A stretch of 64,000 nt of DNA, taken from assembly GCF_008373765.1 (NCBI RefSeq), contig NZ_VUJW01000003.1:972636-1036635 (forward strand), in the 5' to 3' direction. Below are positions 14,426 through 22,654 of this stretch, piece after piece. The number at the start of each line of letters is the position of its first letter. Position 1 is the stretch's first letter. Under the pieces are notes generated by a model. The model was not told the origin of the DNA, made no database searches, and saw only the letters and a list, made by a program, of their open reading frames with translations. Source of the stretch: Nocardioides antri (GTDB lineage Bacteria > Actinomycetota > Actinomycetes > Propionibacteriales > Nocardioidaceae). Both the position numbers and the translations under genes were made by a program.

Positions 14426-17226
14426 TCGTCCTGCTCGAGCTCGGCGAGGTACGCCTCGCGGCGGGCTTCCGTGCGCAGGGTCACCAGGTCGCGCAGGTCT
14501 TCGTTGCTGAGCTCGGTGAGGGCGGCTTCGCCGCGAGCGAGCACAGCGTCCGCCAGCGCTCGCTTGCGGTCGAGCAGTGCCGCGACCCGCTCCTCGATCG
14601 TGCCTCGGGTGACCATCCGGTGCACCTGTACCGGCTTCGTCTGCCCGATCCGGTAGGCGCGGTCGGTGGCCTGCTCCTCGACCGCAGGGTTCCACCACCG
14701 GTCGACGTGGACGACGTGGTCGGCGCGGGTCAGGTTGAGGCCGGTGCCGCCTGCCTTGAGGCTGAGCAGGAAGACCGGCACCTCGCCGGACTGGAAGCGC
14801 GCGACCATCGCCTCCCGCTGGGGCACCGGGGTCCCGCCGTGGAGGAGCTGGTGGGGCACGCCGGTCCGGTCGAGGTGCTGCTCGATCAGGCGGGCCATGG
14901 CGACGTACTGGGTGAAGACCAGGACCGCGCCGTCCTCCGCGACCACGGTGCCGACCAGCTCGTCGAGGAGCTCCAGCTTCTCCGAGCGGCCGGCCAGCCG
15001 CACCGCCCCCGACTGCTTGAGGAACTGGGCCGGGTGGTTGCAGATCTGCTTGAGCCCGGTCAGCAGCGCCAGCACCAGGCCGCGGCGCTGGGCATCGTCG
15101 GCTGCCAGCCGCTCGATGCGCTCCATCGTGTCGCGCACGAACGCCTCGTAGAGGACGGCCTGCTCGCGGGTGAGGCCGAGCAGGTGGTCGGTCTCGGTCT
15201 TCGGCGGGAGCTCCGGCGCGATGCCGGGGTCGGACTTGCGGCGGCGCAGCAGGAACGGGCCGATCAGGTCGGCGAACTGCCGGGCCTTGGTCGGCTCGAG
15301 GCCCGACTCGATCGGCGCGCCCCAGACCCGCCGAAACGCCTGTCGGCTGCCGAGCAGGCCGGGGATCGCCCAGTCGAGGATCGACCACAGCTCGGTGAGG
15401 TCGTTCTCGACCGGCGTGCCGGTGAGGGCCACCCGCGCGCGGCTCGGGATCAGCCGGAGGTTGCGCGCGGTGGAGGAGCGGGAGTTCTTGATGTGCTGCG
15501 CCTCGTCGGCGACGACCAGGTCCCACGGCACGTCGGCGAGGGTGGCGTGGTCGCGCCGCATGGTGCCGTACGTCGTCAGCACGAACCCGCCCCCTCCGCT
15601 GGTCGAGGAGCTTGCGCTGCGACCGTCTCGAGACCCGAGCTCGCGGGCCACCCCGTGGAAACGGCGCACCGGCAGGCCGGGGGCGAACCGCTGGATCTCG
15701 GCCTCCCAGTTGCCGAGCAGGCTGGCCGGGCAGACCACCAGCGTCGGCGCGCCACCGGAGAGGTCCTGCTCGAGGCGGTGGAGGTGGAGCGCGATCAGGG
15801 TGATCGTCTTGCCGAGCCCCATGTCGTCGGCCAGGCAGGCGCCGAGCCCGAGCCCGGTGAGGTCGGCGAGCCAGGTCAGGCCGTGGCGCTGGTAGTCGCG
15901 CAGCTCCGCCTGGAGCGCGGCCGGCGTCGGCAGCGGCTCGCGGGTGGGTGCGGCGAGCAGCCGCTCGCGGACCTTCAGCAGGCTGGCCCCGACGATGACC
16001 TGCTCGGTCGCGCCGGTCGTCTCGGCGTCGTCGGGCACCTCGGCGACCCCGCTCAGGGCCGCGGCCAGGGCCTGCGCGCCGGTGGCCTTGCGGATCAGTC
16101 GCTTCCGAGCGCGCTGCGCCGTCGACGGGTCGACGACGGTCCAGGCGCCGCGGAGCTTGAGGACCGGCGCGGCGGCCGTCGCGAGCTGCTCCATCTCCTC
16201 GTCGGTGAGCGGGTCGCCGTGGAGGGCGACCTGCCAGGAGAACGCGAACAGGCCGTCGACCGCGAACGGGCTGTCCTGGAGCGGCAGCTCCGGGTCGCGC
16301 GGGTCGGCCCGGCGCTCGAGGACCGCACGGGTGGTGAGGTCGCGGCCGAGCGACCGCGGCCAGTGGACGTCGACCCGGGCTTCACGGAGCGCCCCGACGT
16401 GCTCGAGGAGGCTGCCGATCTCCGGGCCGTCGAGGGTGAGCTGGTCGGGCACCGACAGGACGAGCAGGCGGTCGAGCACCGGCCACACCTCGGCTGCTGC
16501 CCGCAGTGCGATGCTGGCGTGCACGCGGGCCCGCGGCCCGAAGCCGTGGGCGTCCTCGTCGTCCGCCCAGAGCAGGGCGGCGTCGCAGACGTGGAGCGGG
16601 TCGCGCTCGTCGTGGACCTGGAGCACGACGCGCACAGAGCCCGCGACCAGCTCCTCCTCGTCGGCCTCGACCCGCAGCGAGATCCGGACCAGCTCGGGCA
16701 GCGCGGCCGCGGCCTGCGACTGCTCCGCGCGGACCCGCTCGGCCGCCCGGCGCCGCACCCGGTCGGCGAAGTCGGACGTGGCCCGCCGGTCCGACGCAAC
16801 CGGGACGTCGGCCATCACCGGCGCGGCCCGGGGCAGCGCGTCGGCGACCGCGTCGAGCACGTGCTGCACCAGCGCGGCCGCGGCGTCGGGGTCGAGGTCG
16901 TCGTACGCCCTGGCCCGGGCGAGCTGCGCGACGCTGTCGCGGTCGCGCTCGTCGAGCCCGTCGATCTGCCAGCTCGGTCGGGCGGATCCCGCGCTCCGCG
17001 CGAGCTTGCCGGCCGCGACGAACCGCCCCGCGAGGAGGGCCGCGCCGCCGAGCAGCGCGACGCTCGGATGGACGTCGGACTGGGTGCGGGCTCGGCTGAG
17101 CACCGGCAGCGCCGCCCGGATCGGCAGCGCGACGGCCCGTCCTTCGTCGGTGAACTCGATCGTGCCGTCCCGGGGCGGGTCGGCCGGCCGGAAGGTGGCC
17201 GGTCCGGTGACGGGCACGAAGCTCAC
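14422..17226 (-). CDS. SNF2-family DEAD/DEAH helicase
   Basis: 934 aa. The N-terminal half is the region found in bacterial SNF2 proteins; the helicase core starts about residue 455 with CLADDMGLGKTITLIALH (Walker A), DEAQHIKN (motif II), ALTGTPVEND (motif III) and, in the second lobe, ATDRAYRIGQTKPVQVHR (motif VI). ATP-driven translocase on double-stranded DNA. The GTG start has a strong AAGGAGG site. It pairs with the SWIM protein by a GTGA overlap. Oddity: a palindromic element (15599-15635) is read in frame as SRDGRSASSSTSG around residues 531-543, in the loop before FVLTTYGT. Confidence 0.93.
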   Translation of the reverse strand: MSFVPVTGPATFRPADPPRDGTIEFTDEGRAVALPIRAALPVLSRARTQSDVHPSVALLGGAALLAGRFVAAGKLARSAGSARPSWQIDGLDERDRDSVAQLARARAYDDLDPDAAAALVQHVLDAVADALPRAAPVMADVPVASDRRATSDFADRVRRRAAERVRAEQSQAAAALPELVRISLRVEADEEELVAGSVRVVLQVHDERDPLHVCDAALLWADDEDAHGFGPRARVHASIALRAAAEVWPVLDRLLVLSVPDQLTLDGPEIGSLLEHVGALREARVDVHWPRSLGRDLTTRAVLERRADPRDPELPLQDSPFAVDGLFAFSWQVALHGDPLTDEEMEQLATAAAPVLKLRGAWTVVDPSTAQRARKRLIRKATGAQALAAALSGVAEVPDDAETTGATEQVIVGASLLKVRERLLAAPTREPLPTPAALQAELRDYQRHGLTWLADLTGLGLGACLADDMGLGKTITLIALHLHRLEQDLSGGAPTLVVCPASLLGNWEAEIQRFAPGLPVRRFHGVARELGSRDGRSASSSTSGGGGFVLTTYGTMRRDHATLADVPWDLVVADEAQHIKNSRSSTARNLRLIPSRARVALTGTPVENDLTELWSILDWAIPGLLGSRQAFRRVWGAPIESGLEPTKARQFADLIGPFLLRRRKSDPGIAPELPPKTETDHLLGLTREQAVLYEAFVRDTMERIERLAADDAQRRGLVLALLTGLKQICNHPAQFLKQSGAVRLAGRSEKLELLDELVGTVVAEDGAVLVFTQYVAMARLIEQHLDRTGVPHQLLHGGTPVPQREAMVARFQSGEVPVFLLSLKAGGTGLNLTRADHVVHVDRWWNPAVEEQATDRAYRIGQTKPVQVHRMVTRGTIEERVAALLDRKRALADAVLARGEAALTELSNEDLRDLVTLRTEARREAYLAELEQDE
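15599..15635. repeat. palindromic element inside the SNF2 gene
   Basis: Begins CTGGTCGAGGAGCTTG and ends CGTCTCGAGACC. It is the reverse-complement orientation of the intergenic copy at 17255-17293, with mismatches confined to the central loop. It keeps the helicase frame open. Confidence 0.75.
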
Positions 17227-17254
17227 GCGGCCTCCTTGCAGCGTTCGGGTCCTA

Positions 17255-17293
17255 GGTCTCGAGACGATCGCAGAGCGACCTCCTCGACCACCG
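17255..17293. repeat. palindromic element, intergenic copy upstream of the SNF2 gene
   Basis: GGTCTCGAGACGATCG...CGACCTCCTCGACCACCG, with internal pairing GATCGCagaGCGACC. It lies between the SNF2 start and the end of the membrane-protein gene. It looks like the undisturbed consensus form of the family. Confidence 0.75.
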
Positions 17294-17331
17294 CGCGAGG
17301 CTAACGGGCAGGGCCGACGGTGAGTTCCCGG

Positions 17332-18519
17332 TCAGGCCCTCCTCTTCCTCGCCAGGAGCTGCTGGAGGCCGACCAGCGCGAGCACCAGCGTGCCGGCGAC
17401 CGCCAGGGCCGCGCCCCACCAGGTGGGGTGGTCGACCACGAGGACGAAGGTGGCGGTCGGTACGACGGAGGCCGGCATCGCGATCGCGAGCACGGTGAAG
17501 CCGGGGTTCCCGTTGAGGGCCGCCGCGAGCGCCCACACCAGGGTGAGGACCGCGGCGAGCGCCAGGATCACGTAGACGTCGGTGTCGAAGTCCGCCTTCG
17601 GCCCCTCGGCGCCGGACGCGGCGCCATCCTCGCCGCCGATCATGTCGAGCGAGAAGAAAGGTGCGAACGCCTGCGAGATCACCAGCACGAGCAGCACGCC
17701 GTTGAAGCCGATCACCCCGACCACGCCGGCGACGACACCGCTGAGCGCGCGGGTCGGCAGGATCCAGCCGACCGCGGTGACGACGAGCACGAAGACCGCG
17801 ACCGCGGCGGCCGCGACGATTGCCCCGTCGTCGTCGCCGATGTCGGACAGCAGGTCGTCGCACGCCTGGAGGTAGACCAGGCCGAGGCCCAGGATCGCGG
17901 TGACGACGAAGGCGCCGCGGCGGATCGCGACGTACCCCAGCACGGAGAGGAGTACGACGACACCGCCCACCAGGTAGGGGAGCCAGTCGTCCGCACCGCT
18001 GACGTCCTCGAGCCCGACGCCGAGCATCGCGCCGACGCCGAGCACCCCGATCGCGCCCGGCCAGGTCGCCAGCTCCTCGCGGGTCCGGCCGACTCCGCCC
18101 AGGAGCGAGACCAGGGCGACGAGGACGAGCACGGCGGTGGCGCCGAGGCCGACCGTGTAGTTGGACCAGTCGAGGTCGCCGTCGGAGCGGGTGCGGGCGG
18201 CCGAGAGCACGATCGCGGCCGCCAGGAGCCCAACCCCGAGGGAGATCGGCAGCAGGCTCATCCCCGGTCGGTCGCGCCGCCGCTCGACGACGGCGGGCGG
18301 CGGGGGCGGGGGTGGGTCCATGACCGCGGTCGTCGTCCCGCTCGGCGGCGGCGGCGCACCGGCGGGCGCGGTCTGGGTGGGTGGCGGGGGTGGGGCGGGC
18401 GTCGGCCCGTCGGTCGGCGGCGGGCCGCCGACGGCGTCGGCAGGGGTGACGGTGGGCGGCGGCCCTACGGGGGTGTCCTTGGGTTCGCCGGATCCGGTGG
18501 AGCGAGCGTCCTCGGTCAT
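17332..18519 (-). CDS. multi-pass membrane protein with Pro-rich cytoplasmic N-terminus
   Basis: 395 aa, no family recognised. Residues 1-85 are Pro/Thr-rich (GPPPTVTP, APPPPPTQ, DPPPPPPPAVVE) and probably disordered. About ten hydrophobic segments follow from MSLLPISLGVGLLAAAIVLSAA to LVLALVGLQQLL, ending RKRRA. It resembles poorly characterised actinobacterial integral membrane proteins. The ATG at 18519 is taken because TACCGT stands 6 nt upstream; the frame upstream of it reads as noise. It lies between the SNF2 and RecQ genes on the same strand. Confidence 0.8.
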   Translation of the reverse strand: MTEDARSTGSGEPKDTPVGPPPTVTPADAVGGPPPTDGPTPAPPPPPTQTAPAGAPPPPSGTTTAVMDPPPPPPPAVVERRRDRPGMSLLPISLGVGLLAAAIVLSAARTRSDGDLDWSNYTVGLGATAVLVLVALVSLLGGVGRTREELATWPGAIGVLGVGAMLGVGLEDVSGADDWLPYLVGGVVVLLSVLGYVAIRRGAFVVTAILGLGLVYLQACDDLLSDIGDDDGAIVAAAAVAVFVLVVTAVGWILPTRALSGVVAGVVGVIGFNGVLLVLVISQAFAPFFSLDMIGGEDGAASGAEGPKADFDTDVYVILALAAVLTLVWALAAALNGNPGFTVLAIAMPASVVPTATFVLVVDHPTWWGAALAVAGTLVLALVGLQQLLARKRRA

Positions 18520-18531
18520 GTGTCGACGGTA
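18520..18531 (-). promoter_or_regulatory. leaderless -10 box of the membrane-protein gene
   Basis: TACCGT (complement of 18526-18531), then 6 nt, then the ATG at 18519. Confidence 0.55.
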
Positions 18532-18566
18532 CGGCGCCTGGTCCCCGAACCTCGGGACCCGAGCGG

Positions 18567-20723
18567 TCAGGCCGACACGGCGAGGGTGAGCGGCAGGACG
18601 GCCTCGGCACCGGCAGCGGCCAGCCCGTCCGATGCGAGGGTGATCGACCACCCGGTCACGACCAGGTCGTCAACGAGCAGGACCCGCCTGTCCCGGACGG
18701 CATCGGGGTGGTCGAGCAGGAGGGCGTGGCGGCGGGTGACCGCCGCGACCCGCTGGGCGGAGTTCGTCGCTCCCTGCCCGGGCAGCACGTCGGGGTCGGT
18801 GATCGCCCAGCGACCCACGATCGGCCGCTCGAGGTAGCGGGACAGGCCGGCGGCCAGGTCGGCGACCAGGCCTGGTCGGGTCGCCGACTCGGCGACGACG
18901 ATCGCGTCCGGCGCGGGCTGCCAGTCGGCGAGCATCGCGACCACAGCCCGGACCAGGGGGACGGGCACCGTCGTCGGTGTCTCGTCTCCGGTGGTCCGGA
19001 AGAGCTCGCGGAGCGCGGTGCCGTGGCCGAGGTCGGTCAGCCGGGCGATCGCCCGGCCCTCCTCGGCGGGCTGCTTGATCCGGCCGCTGCGGTCGACGCC
19101 GAGCGCGGACAGGCCGGTCGGCCAGAGCTTCCGCGGCTCGATGGGGACGCCGGGACGGGCGAGCCGGTCGGCAGCCTCGGCCACCGCCTTCGGCGACACG
19201 TCGACCGGCAGGTCGAGCCCGCCGCAGTTGTCGCACCGCCCGCACACCCAGTCCTCACCCGCGGCCGGGTCGTCGAGCTGGTCCCGCAGGAACCACATCC
19301 GGCAGCGGTCGGTCGTCAGGTAGTCGAGCATCGCCCGCTGCTCACGCTCCCGGGCCTCGGCGACCCGGCGGTAGCGCTCGGCGTCGTAGGCCCACTCCTG
19401 GCCGCCCTTCGGGTCCAGCTCCCAGCCACCCTTGACCCGGCGTACGGCGCCATCCACGTCGAGCACCTTGAGCATCGTCTCCAGCCGGTTGCGGCTGAGG
19501 TCGACCCGCGCCTCGAGCGCCGGCGTGCTCATCGCCCCTCCGGCCTCGGCGAGGACGGCCAACGTCTCGCGCACCAGCGCCTCCCGCGGGAACGCCAGCG
19601 ACGCGAAGTAGGCCCAGATGTCGCGGTCCTCGAGCGCCGGGAGGAGCACGACGGACGCCGCGCTCGTCGTGCCGCGCCCGGCCCGGCCCACCTGCTGGTA
19701 GTAGGCCACCGGCGAGCTCGGGGCGCCCAGGTTGACCACGAACCCGAGCGACGCGTCGAAGCCCATCCCGAGCGCGCTGGTCGCGACGAGGGCCTTGACC
19801 TTCCCGTCGAGCAGCGCCTGCTCCAGCGCGAGGCGCTCGGTCTGCTCGGTCTGGCCGGAGTAGGCCGCCACCTGGTGGCCGCGCGAGCGCAGGTAGTCGG
19901 CGACCTGCTGGGTCGCCGCCACGGTCAGGCAGTAGACGATGCCGCTGCCGGGCTGCTCCGCGAGGTGGTCGGCGAGCCAGGCCAGCCGCTGCTCGGCCGT
20001 GGGCAGCCGGACCACGCCGAGCTGCAGCGTCTCCCGGTCGAGGCTGCCGCGCAGCACGAGCGGCCCCTCGTCGGTCGAGCCTGTCGAGACCAGCTGCTCC
20101 GCGACGTCGTCGGTCACCCGCTGGTTGGCGGTGGCCGTCGTCGCGAGCACCGGGATCCCGTCGGGCAGCTCGGCGAGCAGGGTGCGGATCCGGCGGTAGT
20201 CGGGACGGAAGTCGTGGCCCCAGTCGGAGATGCAGTGGGCCTCGTCGATCACCAGCAACCCGCAGGTCGCCGCCAGCCGCGGGAGCACCTCGTCGCGGAA
20301 GCCCGGGTTGTTGAGCCGCTCGGGGCTGACCAGGAGCACGTCGACCTCGCCCCGGCTGATCGCCTCGTGGGTCTCCTCCCACTGCTGCATGTTGGTGGAG
20401 TTGATCGTCACCGCGCGGATGCCGGCGCGCTCGGCGGCCGCGATCTGGTTGCGCATCAGGGCCAGCAGCGGAGAGATGATCACCGTCGGCCCGCTCCCCT
20501 GGTCGCGCAGCAGCAGCGTCGCCACGAAGTAGACCGCCGACTTGCCCCAGCCGGTCCGCTGCACGACGAGCGCCCGCCGCCGGTCGACCACCAGCGCCTC
20601 GATCGCCGCCCACTGGTCGTCGTAGAGCACCGCGTCGCTCTGTCCATCTCTGGGGCCCACCAACGCCCGCAGATGCTCCTCGGCCCGGGCGCGCGTGCTC
20701 TCCAGCTCGGTGGTCGCGGTCAT
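18567..20723 (-). CDS. recQ: RecQ-family DNA helicase with C-terminal phosphoribosyltransferase-like motif
   Basis: 718 aa. ATP-dependent 3'-5' DNA helicase. Walker A GWGKS is at 58-62, DEAH 160-163 (VIDEAHCISDWGHDFRPDYRRI), motif VI YYQQVGRAGR at 341-350 and zinc cysteines at 474, 494, 497 and 500. Beyond the RecQ zinc domain the C-terminus (671-718) carries VLLVDDLVVTGWS, which fits the purine/pyrimidine phosphoribosyltransferase signature and resembles ComF-type domains. No HRDC domain is visible. Half of a palindromic element (20073-20091) encodes VSTGSTD in frame around residues 212-218. A start at 20723 is preferred; the frame upstream is noise. Confidence 0.92.
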   Translation of the reverse strand: MTATTELESTRARAEEHLRALVGPRDGQSDAVLYDDQWAAIEALVVDRRRALVVQRTGWGKSAVYFVATLLLRDQGSGPTVIISPLLALMRNQIAAAERAGIRAVTINSTNMQQWEETHEAISRGEVDVLLVSPERLNNPGFRDEVLPRLAATCGLLVIDEAHCISDWGHDFRPDYRRIRTLLAELPDGIPVLATTATANQRVTDDVAEQLVSTGSTDEGPLVLRGSLDRETLQLGVVRLPTAEQRLAWLADHLAEQPGSGIVYCLTVAATQQVADYLRSRGHQVAAYSGQTEQTERLALEQALLDGKVKALVATSALGMGFDASLGFVVNLGAPSSPVAYYQQVGRAGRGTTSAASVVLLPALEDRDIWAYFASLAFPREALVRETLAVLAEAGGAMSTPALEARVDLSRNRLETMLKVLDVDGAVRRVKGGWELDPKGGQEWAYDAERYRRVAEAREREQRAMLDYLTTDRCRMWFLRDQLDDPAAGEDWVCGRCDNCGGLDLPVDVSPKAVAEAADRLARPGVPIEPRKLWPTGLSALGVDRSGRIKQPAEEGRAIARLTDLGHGTALRELFRTTGDETPTTVPVPLVRAVVAMLADWQPAPDAIVVAESATRPGLVADLAAGLSRYLERPIVGRWAITDPDVLPGQGATNSAQRVAAVTRRHALLLDHPDAVRDRRVLLVDDLVVTGWSITLASDGLAAAGAEAVLPLTLAVSA
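20073..20091. repeat. half palindromic element inside the RecQ gene
   Basis: GGTCGAGCCTGTCGAGACC, matching one arm of the element at 6625-6680 (one mismatch to GGTCGAGCTTGTCGAGACC). It sits in frame in a linker between helicase motifs. Confidence 0.65.
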
Positions 20724-21090
20724 GCCCTCGTGTCTACCAGCGCCCCCCGACGCGATGACAGGTCTGGCCGGGCTTGTCCACAATCGGCGCCGACTGGTGC
20801 GAGCGACGTGCCCGTCAGCACCAGCACCTCCGGGCCTGCGTTCTCGACCCCGTCGGCAGCACCGTCGATGACCGCGTCCAGCATCAGTGCTCGACGGGCG
20901 ACCACATGGCGAGGAGTGTCGTACCGGTCGGGGCACACGATGGCCTGTCGATCACTGGTGGCGCCGCATGTCGATCGGCCAGCCGGTCTCCGTGTTCGGC
21001 CCATCGACGCAGCGCGACGTCCTCGTCGGGGTCGGGCACCTCGCCGACTGGCCGGACGTCGCGAGCCCGCGGCAGACGAGTCGGGTCGGC
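20724..21090. other. 367-bp intergenic stretch, no convincing gene
   Basis: It lies between the RecQ start and the end of the HNH gene. All minus-strand frames have long open parts, but none has a start with a ribosome site or recognisable protein. The frame of the HNH gene stays open for 68 codons after its TAG stop (to a TGA at 20884-20886). I see no repeat or RNA gene here. The RecQ promoter must lie next to 20724 (TAGACA is 7 nt before the ATG). Confidence 0.5.
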
Positions 21091-22350
21091 CTAGGTGCGG
21101 CGGTGGAAGCGGATGTCGCCGTTGGGGAGCTTGTCGGCGGCGAATCTTCGGTCGTGGGCGCGGTGGTGGTGCCAGGAGCAGAGGAGTACGCCGTCGTCGA
21201 GGTCGGTCCGGCCGCCCCGTGACCAGGGTGTCTCGTGGTGGGCTTCGCACCAGGTCGCTGGGATCGAGCAGCCCTCGGCGCGACAGCGTTTGTCGCGGAG
21301 TCGCATCGCCTTGCGCTGGGCTGCGGTGAACAGGCGGCGGGTGCGGCCCAGGTCGAGGATCTCGCCCCGGCCGCCGAGGACCACCGGGATGATCTGCGCG
21401 TTGCACGCCATCCGCCGCGCTTGGGTGGCCGACAGGTTGTCACCGCAGGAGAGGTCGCCGTCGAGCAGACCGGCGGTGGCCAGGTCCTGTCGCAGTGAGT
21501 CCAGGGTGATGGTGACCATCACGCTGGTGGCGTCTCCGCCGTGGGCGGGAAGCTTGTCCGGGTCGAGGTGCTCGAGGAGCGCGCAGAATGCTTGGCCGAG
21601 CCTGCGGGGGTAGGGGATTCGGTCCTCCTCCCCGGACACGTCGTCGTCGGCCTTGCGGGGTGAGGTGAACGCCTCCAGGTAGGACCGCAGTCGTGCCGCG
21701 TCCGCGTCCGGGATCACCCCCGAGAGCCGGGTGGACCCCTCACCGAGCGCCCGCAGGGACAGCCGGCACTTCTCCCGGGCGTGGCGTTCCTCGTCCTCCA
21801 GCCGCTTGGCTTCCTCGGCCTCGGCGATCTCGGGAGCGACCACGTCCAGGATGTGCCGGGCCAAACGGCGCAGCTCACTGGGCCTGAACTCCCGCGCATA
21901 AGCGACCAGCTGCTCCTCCGCGCGTGCCACCACCTCCGGACCGACCCGGGCGGGCAACGCCTCCAGACCGGCGACGATCACCCGCGCCTGCTCGGCCGAT
22001 ACCACCCCGGCGGCCATCCCGGAACGCACCCGCAACCACCGGCAGTCCAGAGCGTTCGCGAGTTCTTGCTCGGCGCGGGCCACGGCGGACTCGGCCTGGG
22101 TTCGCGACGCCAGCCACGCCTCCACGTCCCGGGCGCCGTCGGCGTCGGCGACGTCGGCCGACGCGGCCATCACCCGCAGCCTCAGCTCCGCCAACCTCCG
22201 CTCAGCGTCGGTCAACGCCAACAGCGCGGCGCGCTTGTCGACGGGGCTCATGTACACCGCCGGCACCCCAGCGACCTCCGCAAGCACGGCGGAGACCCGG
22301 TCGGCGCAGGCCGTGATCGGATGCGGCCGGGGCATCAGCTGCGCGACCAC
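21091..22350 (-). CDS. DUF222 / HNH endonuclease family protein (13E12-like)
   Basis: 419 aa. The N-terminal two-thirds is the DUF222 helical region (AELRLRVMAASADVADADG..., ARVIVAGLEALPARVGPEVVARAEEQLV). The C-terminus is an HNH nuclease: CRAEGCSIPATWCEAHHETPWSRGGRTDLDDGVLLCSWHHHRAHDRRF, with the His-Asn/Asp-His and Cys zinc-type pairs. Families like this are multi-copy in actinobacteria and often linked to REP13E12-type repeats. GTG 22350 is favoured because GGGAGG precedes it; ATGs at 22371 and 22386 are in frame but lack a site. AT-rich TATTAT (22385-22390) is a fair -10 box. Confidence 0.85.
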   Translation of the reverse strand: MVAQLMPRPHPITACADRVSAVLAEVAGVPAVYMSPVDKRAALLALTDAERRLAELRLRVMAASADVADADGARDVEAWLASRTQAESAVARAEQELANALDCRWLRVRSGMAAGVVSAEQARVIVAGLEALPARVGPEVVARAEEQLVAYAREFRPSELRRLARHILDVVAPEIAEAEEAKRLEDEERHAREKCRLSLRALGEGSTRLSGVIPDADAARLRSYLEAFTSPRKADDDVSGEEDRIPYPRRLGQAFCALLEHLDPDKLPAHGGDATSVMVTITLDSLRQDLATAGLLDGDLSCGDNLSATQARRMACNAQIIPVVLGGRGEILDLGRTRRLFTAAQRKAMRLRDKRCRAEGCSIPATWCEAHHETPWSRGGRTDLDDGVLLCSWHHHRAHDRRFAADKLPNGDIRFHRRT

Positions 22351-22375
22351 GGCACCTCCCGAGACAACCATCGAC

Positions 22376-22390
22376 GTTGAGTTCATAATA
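22376..22390 (-). promoter_or_regulatory. probable promoter of the HNH gene
   Basis: The TATTAT hexamer (complement of 22385-22390) lies in the symmetric GTTC-TATTAT-GAAC. A transcript from about 22378 would give a 28-nt leader holding the GGGAGG site before GTG 22350. Confidence 0.4.
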
Positions 22391-22431
22391 GAACATCTGA
22401 TCGAGCCGGACAAGCGCATCCACAGCTCCGG

Positions 22432-22477
22432 GGTGGTTTCGAGGCTCGGCGCTGGCGCGCCTCGCACCTCAACCACC
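22432..22477. repeat. palindromic element, intergenic copy upstream of the HNH gene
   Basis: GGTGGTTTCGAGGCTCGG at one end and CACCTCAACCACC at the other. The core GAGGCTCGGCGC is shared with the copy in the biotin carboxylase gene at 5428-5473. A second GC-rich hairpin follows at 22487-22513. Confidence 0.7.
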
Positions 22478-22486
22478 GAGCTCGCT

Positions 22487-22513
22487 GGTGCCCGCGCTAC
22501 GCGCGCGGGCACC
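22487..22513. repeat. GC-rich hairpin
   Basis: GGTGCCCGCGC (22487-22497) pairs perfectly with GCGCGGGCACC (22503-22513) around a 5-nt loop. It lies next to the palindromic element. Together they may end transcription coming from the small membrane-protein gene. Confidence 0.5.
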
Positions 22514-22609
22514 ACACCGACCCTTGTCGGCCCGGTCGTTTGGTAAAGATTTCAGCCATTTTGCGAAATCTGCTCCGGTGGCACGACCGGCTCGACTAAC
22601 TTCGAACTC

Positions 22610-22654
22610 GCCGCCGCAGGTGACCCGAGACGCCTGCGGCGGCCTTCAGTTTTT
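22610..22654. terminator. hairpin terminator after the small membrane-protein gene
   Basis: GCCGCCGCAGG (22610-22620) pairs with CCTGCGGCGGC (22633-22643) with a 12-nt loop. It lies just beyond the stop of the minus-strand gene at 22646. A T-run (TTTTT, 22650-22654) is present only on the plus-strand side, so it could also stop plus-strand transcripts. Confidence 0.6.

Noticed and set aside
20884-21090. 68-codon open stretch in frame after the TAG of the HNH gene
   Set aside because: Could be a decayed extension, but other frames are equally open here and the HNH domain already ends normally.
22377-22390. GTTC-N6-GAAC upstream of the HNH gene as an SOS (LexA) box
   Set aside because: The actinobacterial LexA box is GAAC-N4-GTTC; the half-sites here are in the opposite order.
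22590-22610. TTCGAACTC as a tRNA T-loop
   Set aside because: No acceptor stem, D-arm or anticodon arm can be drawn around it.
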